A stretch of DNA of 8,853 bases from Rhodospirillales bacterium (GTDB taxonomy: Bacteria; Pseudomonadota; Alphaproteobacteria; Geminicoccales; Geminicoccaceae): assembly GCA_007131045.1 (NCBI GenBank), contig SLRI01000250.1, positions 1 through 8,853 on the forward strand. Direction: 5' to 3'. The notes under the pieces were generated by a model that saw only the letters and a list, made by a program, of their open reading frames with translations, had not been told where the DNA came from and did no database searches. Shown here piece after piece: positions 1 through 6,094 of this stretch; the stretch's first letter is position 1; every line of letters starts with the position of its first letter. The translations under genes and the position numbers were made by a program.

Positions 1-43
1 GGACATCTACCCGGCCTTGGCGGCGCAGCTCGAGCGGCGCTAG
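1..43 (+). CDS. 3' end of an unidentified plus-strand gene (partial)
   Basis: Frame 2 is open from the left edge and reads DIYPALAAQLERR followed by a TAG stop at 41-43. The stop lies in CTAG, so it overlaps the TAG stop of the minus-strand gene that ends at 40. The codons are GC-rich at third positions, like the rest of the window. Only 13 residues are visible, so neither product nor family can be named. The tight convergent arrangement resembles the one at 6081-6090 and is what makes a real gene end plausible; an accidental open frame is the alternative. Confidence 0.4.
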   Translation, partial: DIYPALAAQLERR

Positions 44-765
44 CCCTGCAGCAGTCGGCGCACCTCGCGCAGCAGCGCGTCGAGCTCGAGCCGCCGCGCC
101 TCGACATAAGCCGGGTCCAGGACCAGCGTCACGATCCGCTCTGGCCCCGGCAGCGGCAAGGGCGCATCCGGCTCGACGGTCGCCGCCGGCGCCTCGAGCC
201 AGGGGCCGAACAGCCGCGCGAGACGCGAAGCATCCGCCGGGTCGTCGCCGACCTCGTGGATCACCCGAAGCAGCCGGACATGCTGCCGGCCCTCGGCGGC
301 GAGCCGGGCGGCGATCTCGAGCGTCGCCGCACTGCCGGCATGGACCACCATGAGCACGCCTCGACGCCGCCGGCCGAAGACGGTGAGCGCCGTGCTGCCG
401 GCCCAGAAGTCACCTGGCGGCCCGGCCGCGGGCTCGATGAGTTCGGCCTCGATACCGAGAGCCGGCGCCAGCCGGGCGAGCTCGAGCCGCAGTCGCGCGA
501 TCTGCGCCTTCAAGAGCCGCCGCGCCTGACGCGGCTCGAACGCGCTGATCAGCCCGCCGGGCGCCATCAGGTGGGCGCAGGCGAGGCTGGCCGCCGCCAA
601 GAGTTCGCCGCCGTCCGCCACGATCACCCTGAGCTTGCGCCCCGACACGGCCGCCAGTCGTGCCGCCCGGTTCAGCGGTTCGCGCCAATCGCTCATGTCG
701 GCGAGAATGAGGACCACGGTCCCGGCGGTCGTGACGGTCGTGGCAGGTGCGCTGGCCGCACTCAT
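40..765 (-). CDS. Rossmann-like, possibly UspA-related protein of unknown function
   Basis: This is a 241-residue protein that I cannot assign to a named family with confidence. Residues 16-110 read like a universal-stress-protein fold: a hydrophobic first strand (TVVLILADMS, 16-25), a helix (EPLNRAARLAAVSG), a second strand (KLRVIVADG, 44-52) and a long Arg/Leu-rich helix (79-100). Residues 127-168 repeat the strand-helix-strand pattern (GVLMVVHAGSAATLEIAARLA, then VRLLRVIH), so a tandem Usp-like protein is possible. The C-terminal 30 residues form a charged helix. The usual Usp ATP-binding G-x2-G-x9-G(S/T) motif is not evident, so nucleotide binding is unproven. The start ATG overlaps the stop of the Lon-like protease gene by 4 bp (ATGA), and an AAGGAGGG Shine-Dalgarno lies inside that gene's last codons. 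The protein is therefore made together with the protease and might be an adaptor or a stress-linked partner; that is inference. Confidence 0.75.
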   Translation of the reverse strand: MSAASAPATTVTTAGTVVLILADMSDWREPLNRAARLAAVSGRKLRVIVADGGELLAAASLACAHLMAPGGLISAFEPRQARRLLKAQIARLRLELARLAPALGIEAELIEPAAGPPGDFWAGSTALTVFGRRRRGVLMVVHAGSAATLEIAARLAAEGRQHVRLLRVIHEVGDDPADASRLARLFGPWLEAPAATVEPDAPLPLPGPERIVTLVLDPAYVEARRLELDALLREVRRLLQG

Positions 766-3173
766 TCCTCGCCCTCCTTCTCGCCCGCCTTGCCGAACCG
801 CCGCTGCGCTTCCGCGAACCCGCGAAGCCGCGCCTCGACACGGCCATAGAGCGAACCCTCGGGAAACCGCCCGTCATCGCCCCGCCGGCCGACCGTCATC
901 CCGGTCAGGAGTGCGAGGCCGGCTTCGATCGTGGCGATCGGGTAGACCGCGAACCGGCCGGCCTCGACAGCGTCGAGCACCCTGGGCGCCAGCATCAGGT
1001 GGCGCACATTGCTCGCCGGGATCATCACCCCCTGGCTGCCGGTGAGCCCGCGCCGGGCACAGACATCGAAGAACCCCTCGACCTTCTCGTTCACCCCGCC
1101 GATCGCCTGCACCTCACCGGCCTGATTGACCGAGCCGGTGACCGCCAGATCCTGGCGGATCGGCATCTCGGCGATGGCCGAGATCAGCGCATAGAGCTCG
1201 GCCGACGACGCGCTGTCGCCGTCGACCCCGCCATAGGACTGCTCGAAGACCAGCGAGGCCGAAAGCGCCAGGGGGAAATCGGTGGCGAAAGTCTGCGCCA
1301 GATAGCCCTGCAGGATCAACACGCCCTTGGAATGCAACGGCCCGCCGAGCTTGGCCTCGCGCTCGATGTCGACCAGCTTGCCCGCACCCATCCGGACCGA
1401 GGCGGTGATCCGCGACGGCCGGCCGAAGCCGAAGCCGCCGAGCTGCAGCACGGCCAGGCCGTTGATCTGCCCCTGAGCCCACCCCTCGGTCGAGATGTGG
1501 ATCAGCCCTTCCTCGACCTGCTCGATCGACCGGTCGCGGAGCCGGGCCAGCCGCCGCTCGCGAGCCTCGGCCGCGGCCCGCACATGCCCCGCCTCGATCG
1601 CCTCGGCCCCAGCCTTCTTCGCCAGATGATCCGCCTCGCGCACCAGATCGAGCAGGCTCTCGATATCGGCCGAGAGCCGATCGATGTCGGCGGCACGCCT
1701 GAGCGCATCCTCGAGACACGCAGCCATCGCCGCAGGCTCGAGCGCCAGCAAGCCCGCCTCGCGGCCGAGCTTCGCCAGATGCCGGGCGAACTGCCGGGCG
1801 CCGTCCCCCTCGATCCGGATATCGTCGTCGAAGTCCGCCACCACCTTGAACAGCTCGGCGAATTCGGGATCGAGCTCGGAGGCGAGATAGAAGAGCATCC
1901 GATCCCCCAACAGCGCCACCTTGACGTCGAGCGGCACCGGCTCGGGCTCGAGGCTCTGGGTCGCCATCAGGCCCAGCGCCGCCAAGGGCGATTCGATCCG
2001 CAGCTCCTTGGCCTTCAGGGCCCGCTTGAGACCCTCGTAGGCCATCGGCCGGCTCAACAGCTTGCGCAAATCGAGATAGAGAAAGCCGCCATTGGCCTGG
2101 TGCAGGGCCCCCGGCCGGATCATCAAGAAGTCAGTGACCAGCGCTCCCTGCTCGGCGCGCTGCTCGATTCGCCCGAGCAGCCGCTCGAAGGTCGGCTCGT
2201 CCTCGAAGACGACGGGTGCCCGCTCGCTGCCCTGGCGATCGACCAGGAGGTTCACCCGATAGCGGCGAAAGGGCGGCGGCAGTTCCTCGATCGAGGTCGA
2301 ATGCGGCGCCTTTTCCTGCTCCTCGGCATAGCCGAGAAAGACCCCGACATGGCCGCGCACGTCGGCCTCGAGCGCATCGAGATGGGCGAGGATCGCCGGC
2401 TGGTCCCGGTAGCGCTCGCGCAACGTCTCGATCAGGTGGCCCACCGCCAGGGCCGCGGTCTCGTCGTTGAGCTCGCGGATCTGCGCGCGGGTCTCCTGCA
2501 TCCAGCTCGGGATCGCCGCGAGCGCCTCCTTCAGCCGCTTCTGCAAGCCCTCGATCTGCTTGGTGATGCGCTGCCGCTCCTCTTCCGGCAGCGCCTGGAA
2601 CGCGTCGGGCTGCAAGACGTGGCCGTCCCTGATCGGCGCGAAGATGAAGCCGGTGGGCGCGCGCAGGAGTGCGATCCCCTGCTCCCTGGCCTCCTTCTCG
2701 ACCGCCTCGACCGCCTCCTCCTGCCGCTCCTTGAGTTCGTCCTCGAAGACCTGCCGGCGGGTCCGGTAATCCTCGTTCTGAAAAGCCCCCTTCAAGGAGT
2801 CCGCCAGATCCTCGACCAGCCGCTCCATGTCGGCCGCCAACCTGCGCCCGACCCCGGCCGGCAGATGCAGTGACTTGGGACAGCGCGGCTCCTGAAAATC
2901 GCTGACATAGCATAGATCGTCGCCCGCCGATCTCTCCCCGGCCGCCGCTTCGAGCGCCGCCTCGAGAACCGCCCGCCGGCCGACCCCGCGACGGCCCATG
3001 ACGTAGAGATGCCCGCCCGCCATCGGCAGCGCCAAGGCGAGGTCAATGGCGTCGCGGGCGCGGCCGTGGCCGAACGGCTCGGCTTCAGCCGCTGCTGCCG
3101 GCTCGAGTCCGGCCGGATCGATCACCCGCCGCAAGCGACCGACGGGCAGCGCCTCGGGTAGCGATTCCGTCAT
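762..3173 (-). CDS. Lon-like ATP-dependent serine protease (AAA_32 / Lon_C type, YcbZ-LonH-like)
   Basis: This 803-residue cytoplasmic protease has the layout of the LonH/YcbZ-like branch rather than classical Lon, because it lacks the N-terminal substrate-binding LAN domain. A P-loop-like GRRGVGRR lies at 60-67, with Arg where the canonical Walker Lys would be. A long charged helical insert follows (about 110-290), including the run QVFEDELKERQEEAVEAVEK. The second half of the AAA module has GGFLYLDLRKLL (362-373) as a Walker-B-like strand. The C-terminal Lon protease domain spans about 555-760, with the nucleophile in DGDSAS (Ser654) and the general base in GGVNEK (Lys697). The 43-residue Ser-Lys spacing equals that of E. 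coli Lon (Ser679/Lys722), so the Ser-Lys dyad is intact. A basic and acidic tail (766-803) closes the protein. The start is preceded by AAGGGGA with good spacing. The gene overlaps the downstream Usp-like gene by 4 bp. Peptidase activity is well supported; true ATPase activity is less certain because of the altered P-loop, although Arg at this position is, from memory, common in this branch. Confidence 0.93.
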   Translation of the reverse strand: MTESLPEALPVGRLRRVIDPAGLEPAAAAEAEPFGHGRARDAIDLALALPMAGGHLYVMGRRGVGRRAVLEAALEAAAGERSAGDDLCYVSDFQEPRCPKSLHLPAGVGRRLAADMERLVEDLADSLKGAFQNEDYRTRRQVFEDELKERQEEAVEAVEKEAREQGIALLRAPTGFIFAPIRDGHVLQPDAFQALPEEERQRITKQIEGLQKRLKEALAAIPSWMQETRAQIRELNDETAALAVGHLIETLRERYRDQPAILAHLDALEADVRGHVGVFLGYAEEQEKAPHSTSIEELPPPFRRYRVNLLVDRQGSERAPVVFEDEPTFERLLGRIEQRAEQGALVTDFLMIRPGALHQANGGFLYLDLRKLLSRPMAYEGLKRALKAKELRIESPLAALGLMATQSLEPEPVPLDVKVALLGDRMLFYLASELDPEFAELFKVVADFDDDIRIEGDGARQFARHLAKLGREAGLLALEPAAMAACLEDALRRAADIDRLSADIESLLDLVREADHLAKKAGAEAIEAGHVRAAAEARERRLARLRDRSIEQVEEGLIHISTEGWAQGQINGLAVLQLGGFGFGRPSRITASVRMGAGKLVDIEREAKLGGPLHSKGVLILQGYLAQTFATDFPLALSASLVFEQSYGGVDGDSASSAELYALISAIAEMPIRQDLAVTGSVNQAGEVQAIGGVNEKVEGFFDVCARRGLTGSQGVMIPASNVRHLMLAPRVLDAVEAGRFAVYPIATIEAGLALLTGMTVGRRGDDGRFPEGSLYGRVEARLRGFAEAQRRFGKAGEKEGEE
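767..780 (-). promoter_or_regulatory. Shine-Dalgarno for the Usp-like gene, inside the protease gene
   Basis: Read on the minus strand, an AAGGAGGG stretch lies about 7 bases ahead of the ATG at 763-765. It encodes part of the Lys-Glu-Gly-Glu-Glu tail of the upstream protease. A near-perfect ribosome site inside the preceding gene, together with the ATGA overlap, points to translational coupling. Confidence 0.7.
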
Positions 3174-3248
3174 CCCGTTTCCCCTTTTGACAAACCCGGT
3201 GAGCCTAACCGATCCGAGACGAAACTCGATAGGGGGTGCCGCGCCCGA

Positions 3249-3920
3249 TCAGCGCAGGGCATCCATCACCAGGATCGCGAGCGGCAGGGGTGCGGTGCCG
3301 AGTGCCACCGTCAGCAAAAAGGCAGGGATCGAGACCAGCCGGCTCATCCCGGCGGCGAGTGCGATGCCGCCGCCACCGCCGATGAGATTGTTGCCCGGGA
3401 CGTTGAGCACGACCGCGATCGCCAGGTGGCGATGCCGCAACAGCCAGGGGGCCAGCCGGCCCGGAGCGCCGGCCACGAGCGCTTGGAGTCGGGCCTCGCG
3501 CTGCAGCGGCCGCAACCGCTCGACCAGTGCCGCGGCCCGGCCGAGGCCGACGGCCAGGAAGCCCGCCTCGAGCAACCGTTCCGGGACCAGCCGGCCGATG
3601 CTGAAGCCGAGCAGTAGGGCGAGCACGGTCGAGCCGTAGACGACCGGCACGATATCGGCGCCGATCATGAAGATCAGCGCGAGCCCGATCTCGACGCCGG
3701 GCACGAACGGCAGCGCCATCAACAGCACATAGGCCACGAGGCTCGCCATGATCAGCCGATGAACGAGCGACTCGGTGGTCGGCCGGAGATCGACAGCCAG
3801 ATGCTCGACCACGAGGTCGCCGGCATAGGTCCCGGCGACGACGACGAGCCCGTAACCCAGGACGATCAGCGCCGGCCGGCGCCAGCGCCGCAGCGTGCCG
3901 AGGCCGCCGCCGTCGTTCAC
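3249..3920 (-). CDS. Multi-pass inner-membrane protein, VTT/DedA-like
   Basis: This 223-residue integral membrane protein starts at a GTG whose first bases overlap the TGA of the upstream gene (GTGA, 3917-3920). A longer open frame reaches 3998 but would overlap the upstream gene by 82 bp, so the GTG is preferred. Hydrophobic segments lie at about 17-37, 58-74, 76-108 (perhaps two), 165-190 and 196-220. A charged loop at about 110-162, rich in Arg/Leu/Glu, sits between them. LPFVPGVEIGLAL followed by a small-residue helix, and NVPGNNLIGGGGGIALAAG later, resemble the paired re-entrant motifs (F-x-PG ... G) of the VTT (SNARE-associated/TVP38/DedA) superfamily, whose members move lipids or ions. 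The match is from memory of the motif shape, not an alignment. It is co-translated with the exported protein upstream, so a shared envelope role is likely. Confidence 0.72.
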   Translation of the reverse strand: MNDGGGLGTLRRWRRPALIVLGYGLVVVAGTYAGDLVVEHLAVDLRPTTESLVHRLIMASLVAYVLLMALPFVPGVEIGLALIFMIGADIVPVVYGSTVLALLLGFSIGRLVPERLLEAGFLAVGLGRAAALVERLRPLQREARLQALVAGAPGRLAPWLLRHRHLAIAVVLNVPGNNLIGGGGGIALAAGMSRLVSIPAFLLTVALGTAPLPLAILVMDALR

Positions 3921-4405
3921 GACTTCTTCGGCAGGGGTCGGTCCGGTGGGGCGAGCCTGCCCCGATACCAGGACTCGAGCCGCACCGTCCGATACCATCG
4001 TTGCCGCGTCCAGAGCGAGGCGACCTCGATTTCGGCGCCGCGCACCAGCCCTTCGAACGCGAGCGTGCCGTGCTCGACGCTGGTCATCTCGGCACGAAAA
4101 TGGACGTCGTCACCCTGGCCCCGAAGCCAGTAGGGGGCGGCCCTGAACCCGAGGCGCTCGCAGCCCTCCGAGGCGAAGGTTCCGGCCCTGAAGGTCAGGA
4201 CATCGAGCCCGAGCGAGGCCCGGCCCAGGGGCCCGTAGTCGACGACGAAAACCTTGTCGTCCAGAGGCGAGCGAAAGACCGCCTCCTCGGTCGAGGGGGC
4301 AAGAGGTGCCTCCGCCCCAGCCGCCTTCCCGGCGAGGACCAGGCCGAGACCCGAAAGCACCACGGCACGACGCCGCGACAGCCGAGAAGTCAGCGAAAGT
4401 CGCAT
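3917..4405 (-). CDS. Tat-exported periplasmic protein of unknown function
   Basis: This is a 162-residue protein with a twin-arginine-type signal: SRRRAVVLSGLGLVLAGKA at 9-27, with consecutive arginines at 11-13, a weak hydrophobic core and a likely cleavage near AAGAEA (28-33). The mature part, about 130 residues, is unrecognised. It is rich in beta-strand-like alternation and aromatic residues (FRSPLDDKVFVVDYG; APYWLRGQGDDVHFRAEMTS; LWTRQRWYRTVRLESWYRG) and carries a single Cys81. A small beta-barrel or lipocalin-like ligand or lipid-binding domain is a reasonable guess, no more. The start ATG is needed to keep the Tat signal; its ribosome site is weak. Downstream, its TGA overlaps the GTG of the membrane protein gene. 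The gene follows the AraC-type regulator by 66 bp, a gap that contains phased AGCCGG repeats. Confidence 0.8.
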   Translation of the reverse strand: MRLSLTSRLSRRRAVVLSGLGLVLAGKAAGAEAPLAPSTEEAVFRSPLDDKVFVVDYGPLGRASLGLDVLTFRAGTFASEGCERLGFRAAPYWLRGQGDDVHFRAEMTSVEHGTLAFEGLVRGAEIEVASLWTRQRWYRTVRLESWYRGRLAPPDRPLPKKS

Positions 4406-4425
4406 GGCCAGAGTTCCGATCCGCC

Positions 4426-4458
4426 AGCCGGCATGCAGCCGGTCGACAGCCGGCGCGC
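4426..4458. repeat. Three 11-bp-phased direct repeats, candidate regulator site
   Basis: AGCCGG occurs at 4426, 4437 and 4448, exactly 11 bp apart: AGCCGGCATGC, AGCCGGTCGAC, AGCCGGCGCGC. The last base of each unit is also C. The array lies between the AraC-type gene stop (4472) and the Tat-protein start (4405). One-helical-turn spacing puts the repeats on the same DNA face, as AraC-family half-sites are. In DNA this GC-rich, coincidence or replication slippage remains possible. Confidence 0.4.
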
Positions 4459-4471
4459 ATGAGCACCACGA

Positions 4472-5404
4472 TCAGCTAGGCTGCGCCTTTTCCAGGGACT
4501 GCGCAAGGGCGCTCTGGCGCTCGCTCGGTGCCGCCTCGCGCACCGCCCGCGGCGTCGTCCGGTAGCGGCGGCGGAACTGGCGATAGAAGGTCGAGAGATC
4601 GTTGAAGCCGCTGGCCAGCGCGATGGTCGTGATCGACTGATGCGCCAGCGCCGGGTCCTCCAGCCGCGCCCGGCAAATCTCCAGCCGCCGTCGTGTGACG
4701 TAGTCGCGAAAGCTGGTGTTCGAGGCCTTCAGCACTTCGTGCAGCCAGCGCCGCGAGATGCCGAGCGCCCGAGCGGCCCCTTCGGCCGAGAGGTCCGGCG
4801 CCGCGAGATGCGCCTCGAGCCAGCCGATCACCTCCTGCCGCCGCAGCGCCAGCGGATCACCGGCCTCCAGCTCGGCATCGACCAGCGCCAGATCGACCAG
4901 CCCCGCCACATGGTGGACCAACCCCGCCCGGAGCCCTGGCCCCAAGCCCGGCGCCTCCTCGGCCAGCGCATCGAGCTCGCGGGCGACGAGCCGCCCGGCA
5001 GCGCCAGGAAGCCGCCGCACCGGCAGCGCTGTCGTGGTCGCGGGCGAAGCGGGCAAGGCCAGGGCCACGACATGCGCGCCTGCCGGATGATCGACCTCCA
5101 CCGCTGCCGCCGCATCGACGACGACGACGTCACCGGGCCGCTGCTCGACCGTCACTCCGGCCGCCCGGTAGCACCCGTGTCCGGCGAGATGCAGCACCAG
5201 ATGCCGCTCCGATCGCGCCCGAGAGCCGCGCTGGCTAATCCGGACGGGCGGCACCCGGGCCTCGAAGAGCGGCAGGGCACGACTGCCATCGACCAGACAA
5301 AGCGGCCGCCCGGCACCGTGACCGAGCCAGGTGACAGACTTGCCGCCGAGCACCCGCTCGAGCGCCACAGGCTCGCCGAAGCGCTGGAGGCGCAGCTCGA
5401 CCAT
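4472..5404 (-). CDS. AraC-family transcriptional regulator
   Basis: This 310-residue regulator has an N-terminal AraC-binding-like (AraC_binding_2 type) sensing domain and a C-terminal double helix-turn-helix. The sensing part includes RHLVLHLAGHGCYRAAG and the typical RPGDVVVVDAA turn (about 67-100). The DNA-binding part starts near 190: first HTH at LSAEGAARALGISRRWLHEV (205-224), second HTH at SITTIALASGFNDLSTFYRQ (257-276), followed by the family hallmark F-R-R-R-Y-x-T-T-P. An upstream in-frame ATG at 5452 would add 16 residues, but their codons have only about half G/C at third positions, whereas those after 5404 are almost all G/C. The ATG at 5404 also has a GGGGGA ribosome site. I therefore chose 5404. 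Candidate targets are the minus-strand genes just downstream or the divergent methyltransferase-like gene. The ligand is unknown. Confidence 0.92.
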   Translation of the reverse strand: MVELRLQRFGEPVALERVLGGKSVTWLGHGAGRPLCLVDGSRALPLFEARVPPVRISQRGSRARSERHLVLHLAGHGCYRAAGVTVEQRPGDVVVVDAAAAVEVDHPAGAHVVALALPASPATTTALPVRRLPGAAGRLVARELDALAEEAPGLGPGLRAGLVHHVAGLVDLALVDAELEAGDPLALRRQEVIGWLEAHLAAPDLSAEGAARALGISRRWLHEVLKASNTSFRDYVTRRRLEICRARLEDPALAHQSITTIALASGFNDLSTFYRQFRRRYRTTPRAVREAAPSERQSALAQSLEKAQPS

Positions 5405-5480
5405 CGATCCCCCTGGAGCGTGGAAACGGGCACCGGCTGCACAGGCTGCCATGACCCGCTTCCCGAATTGCCGAGACGGC

Positions 5481-5509
5481 AGCTTAGCATGATCGGATCA
5501 TCTGCCCAA
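5481..5509 (-). promoter_or_regulatory. Candidate sigma70-type promoter for the AraC-type gene
   Basis: On the minus strand, TTGGGC (5509-5504) is followed after 17 bp by TAAGCT (5486-5481), with an extended-10 TG one base upstream of it. Transcription would begin near 5474, giving a leader of about 70 nt to the ATG at 5404. The -10 hexamer matches consensus at only three positions, so this is a suggestion, strengthened by the palindrome lying in its spacer. Confidence 0.3.
5489..5501. promoter_or_regulatory. Perfect 13-bp palindrome ATGATCGGATCAT, candidate operator
   Basis: Two 6-bp arms, ATGATC and GATCAT, flank a single central G. The site lies in the divergent intergenic region between the AraC-type gene and the methyltransferase-like gene, within the spacer of the candidate araC promoter. 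It is unusually AT-rich for this window. A dimeric repressor binding here could control both directions. AraC-family proteins usually prefer direct repeats, so another regulator may be involved. Confidence 0.45.
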
Positions 5510-5513
5510 ATCA

Positions 5514-5525
5514 GGGGGAGAAGGA
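5514..5525 (+). promoter_or_regulatory. Strong ribosome binding site of the methyltransferase-like gene
   Basis: The purine run GGGGGAGAAGGA ends directly before the ATG at 5526. GGAG at 5517-5520 has 5-base spacing. It favours 5526 over the in-frame ATG at 5547, which has no comparable site. Confidence 0.65.
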
Positions 5526-6083
5526 ATGCCACGACCAGACGACACCATGAGCCTGCCGCTCGGCCACATTCGAGCCGTGCTCGCGCAACTCGCCACCGAG
5601 CCCGCAGACGAAGCAGCCGCCGGCCTTCTCGACCTCGCCGCACCCCGCCCCGGCGAGACCGTGGTCGATCTCGGCTGCCGGTCGCTCGGCCACAGCTTTC
5701 GCGCGATGCAGCTTGTGGGCGCCGCCGGCCGGGTCCGCGGCATCGTCCAGAGCAGGGCCGACCAGGAGCACGCCAATGCGCTCCGCGACCGCTGGATCTT
5801 CGCCGATCTCGCCTTCGAGCACGCCGATCCCGAAGCCGTCCCGCTCGACGACGAGGTGGCCGACGTCGTCCTCGTGAACGGCGCGCTGGAGCACACCGAC
5901 GAACCGATCCGCGTCCTGGAGGAAGCGTGCCGACTCTTGGCGCCGAAAGGCCGCCTCGCGCTCGCCGTCGAAGCGGCCGAAGCCGCCCGCATGGGCGCGC
6001 TGCTCGAAGTCCTGGGGCTCGAACCCCGGACGGCGCGGCCCATCCGCCACGGCCACCGGGCGCTGCTCGCGCTCGAGCGCTGA
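5526..6083 (+). CDS. Short class I SAM-methyltransferase-like protein with eroded SAM motifs
   Basis: This 185-residue protein is built on the class I methyltransferase fold (Methyltransf_11/25 or ArsM/UbiE-like). Motif I is VVDLGCRSLGHSF (46-58), where family members normally have D-L-G-C-G-x-G. The second and third glycines are displaced by R52/S53. The end of strand beta-2 is GIVQSRADQ (72-80), so the acidic residue that normally holds the SAM ribose is replaced by Gln75. By contrast the later half is canonical: PEAVPLDDEVADVVLVNGALEH (102-123), then a helix E-A-C-R-L-L-A-P-K-G-R-L-A-L-A. The protein ends soon after, without the C-terminal substrate region of full-length enzymes (usually 220-280 residues). 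It may be a non-catalytic paralogue, a sensor or regulator, or an enzyme with unusual cofactor binding. It is transcribed divergently from the AraC-type gene and converges on the Smr gene with 4 bp between stops. Confidence 0.82.
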   Translation: MPRPDDTMSLPLGHIRAVLAQLATEPADEAAAGLLDLAAPRPGETVVDLGCRSLGHSFRAMQLVGAAGRVRGIVQSRADQEHANALRDRWIFADLAFEHADPEAVPLDDEVADVVLVNGALEHTDEPIRVLEEACRLLAPKGRLALAVEAAEAARMGALLEVLGLEPRTARPIRHGHRALLALER

Positions 6084-6094
6084 GCGACTAGCGC
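6069..6094. other. Overlapping inverted repeats across convergent stop codons
   Basis: GCGCTCGAGCGC (6069-6080) is a perfect 12-bp palindrome ending right before the TGA of the plus-strand gene. An alternative 5-bp stem, GCGCT (6077-6081) with AGCGC (6090-6094), brackets both convergent stops. There is no T-tract, so this is at best a weak bidirectional transcription-ending or RNA-protecting structure. Such palindromes are also common by chance in CTCGAG-rich coding DNA. Confidence 0.25.

Noticed and set aside
310..320. Possible CRISPR, tRNA, insertion sequence or attachment site anywhere in the window
   Set aside because: I looked across both strands and saw no spaced identical repeats, tRNA-like cloverleaf, transposase or integrase reading frame, or long terminal inverted repeats. 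The coordinates given are only a placeholder.
747..2873. 708-codon plus-strand open frame antisense to the protease gene
   Set aside because: It is the mirror frame of a GC-rich gene. Its translation is Arg/Leu/Asp/Gln-rich without domain motifs, while the minus strand has an intact Lon protease dyad and AAA features.
3187..3192. Perfect TTGACA on the plus strand between the membrane protein and protease genes
   Set aside because: There is no -10-like hexamer at 16-18 bp and no plus-strand gene follows, so it is probably chance.
3227..3258. Heat-shock (sigma32-like) promoter for the protease gene on the minus strand, CCTATCG at 3233-3227
   Set aside because: The -10 resembles the alphaproteobacterial CYTATNT pattern, but the -35 position reads CCTGCGC, a poor match to CTTGAAA. 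Not strong enough to annotate, though a promoter in the 75-bp gap is possible.
3921..3998. N-terminal extension of the membrane protein up to 3998
   Set aside because: It would overlap the Tat-protein gene by 82 bp and adds a non-hydrophobic tail; the GTGA start at 3920 fits the pattern of neighbouring genes.
4640..6091. 483-codon plus-strand open frame over the AraC-type gene and into the methyltransferase-like gene
   Set aside because: It crosses two well-supported genes in another frame and becomes an Arg/Pro/Ala low-complexity string, typical of a high-GC shadow.
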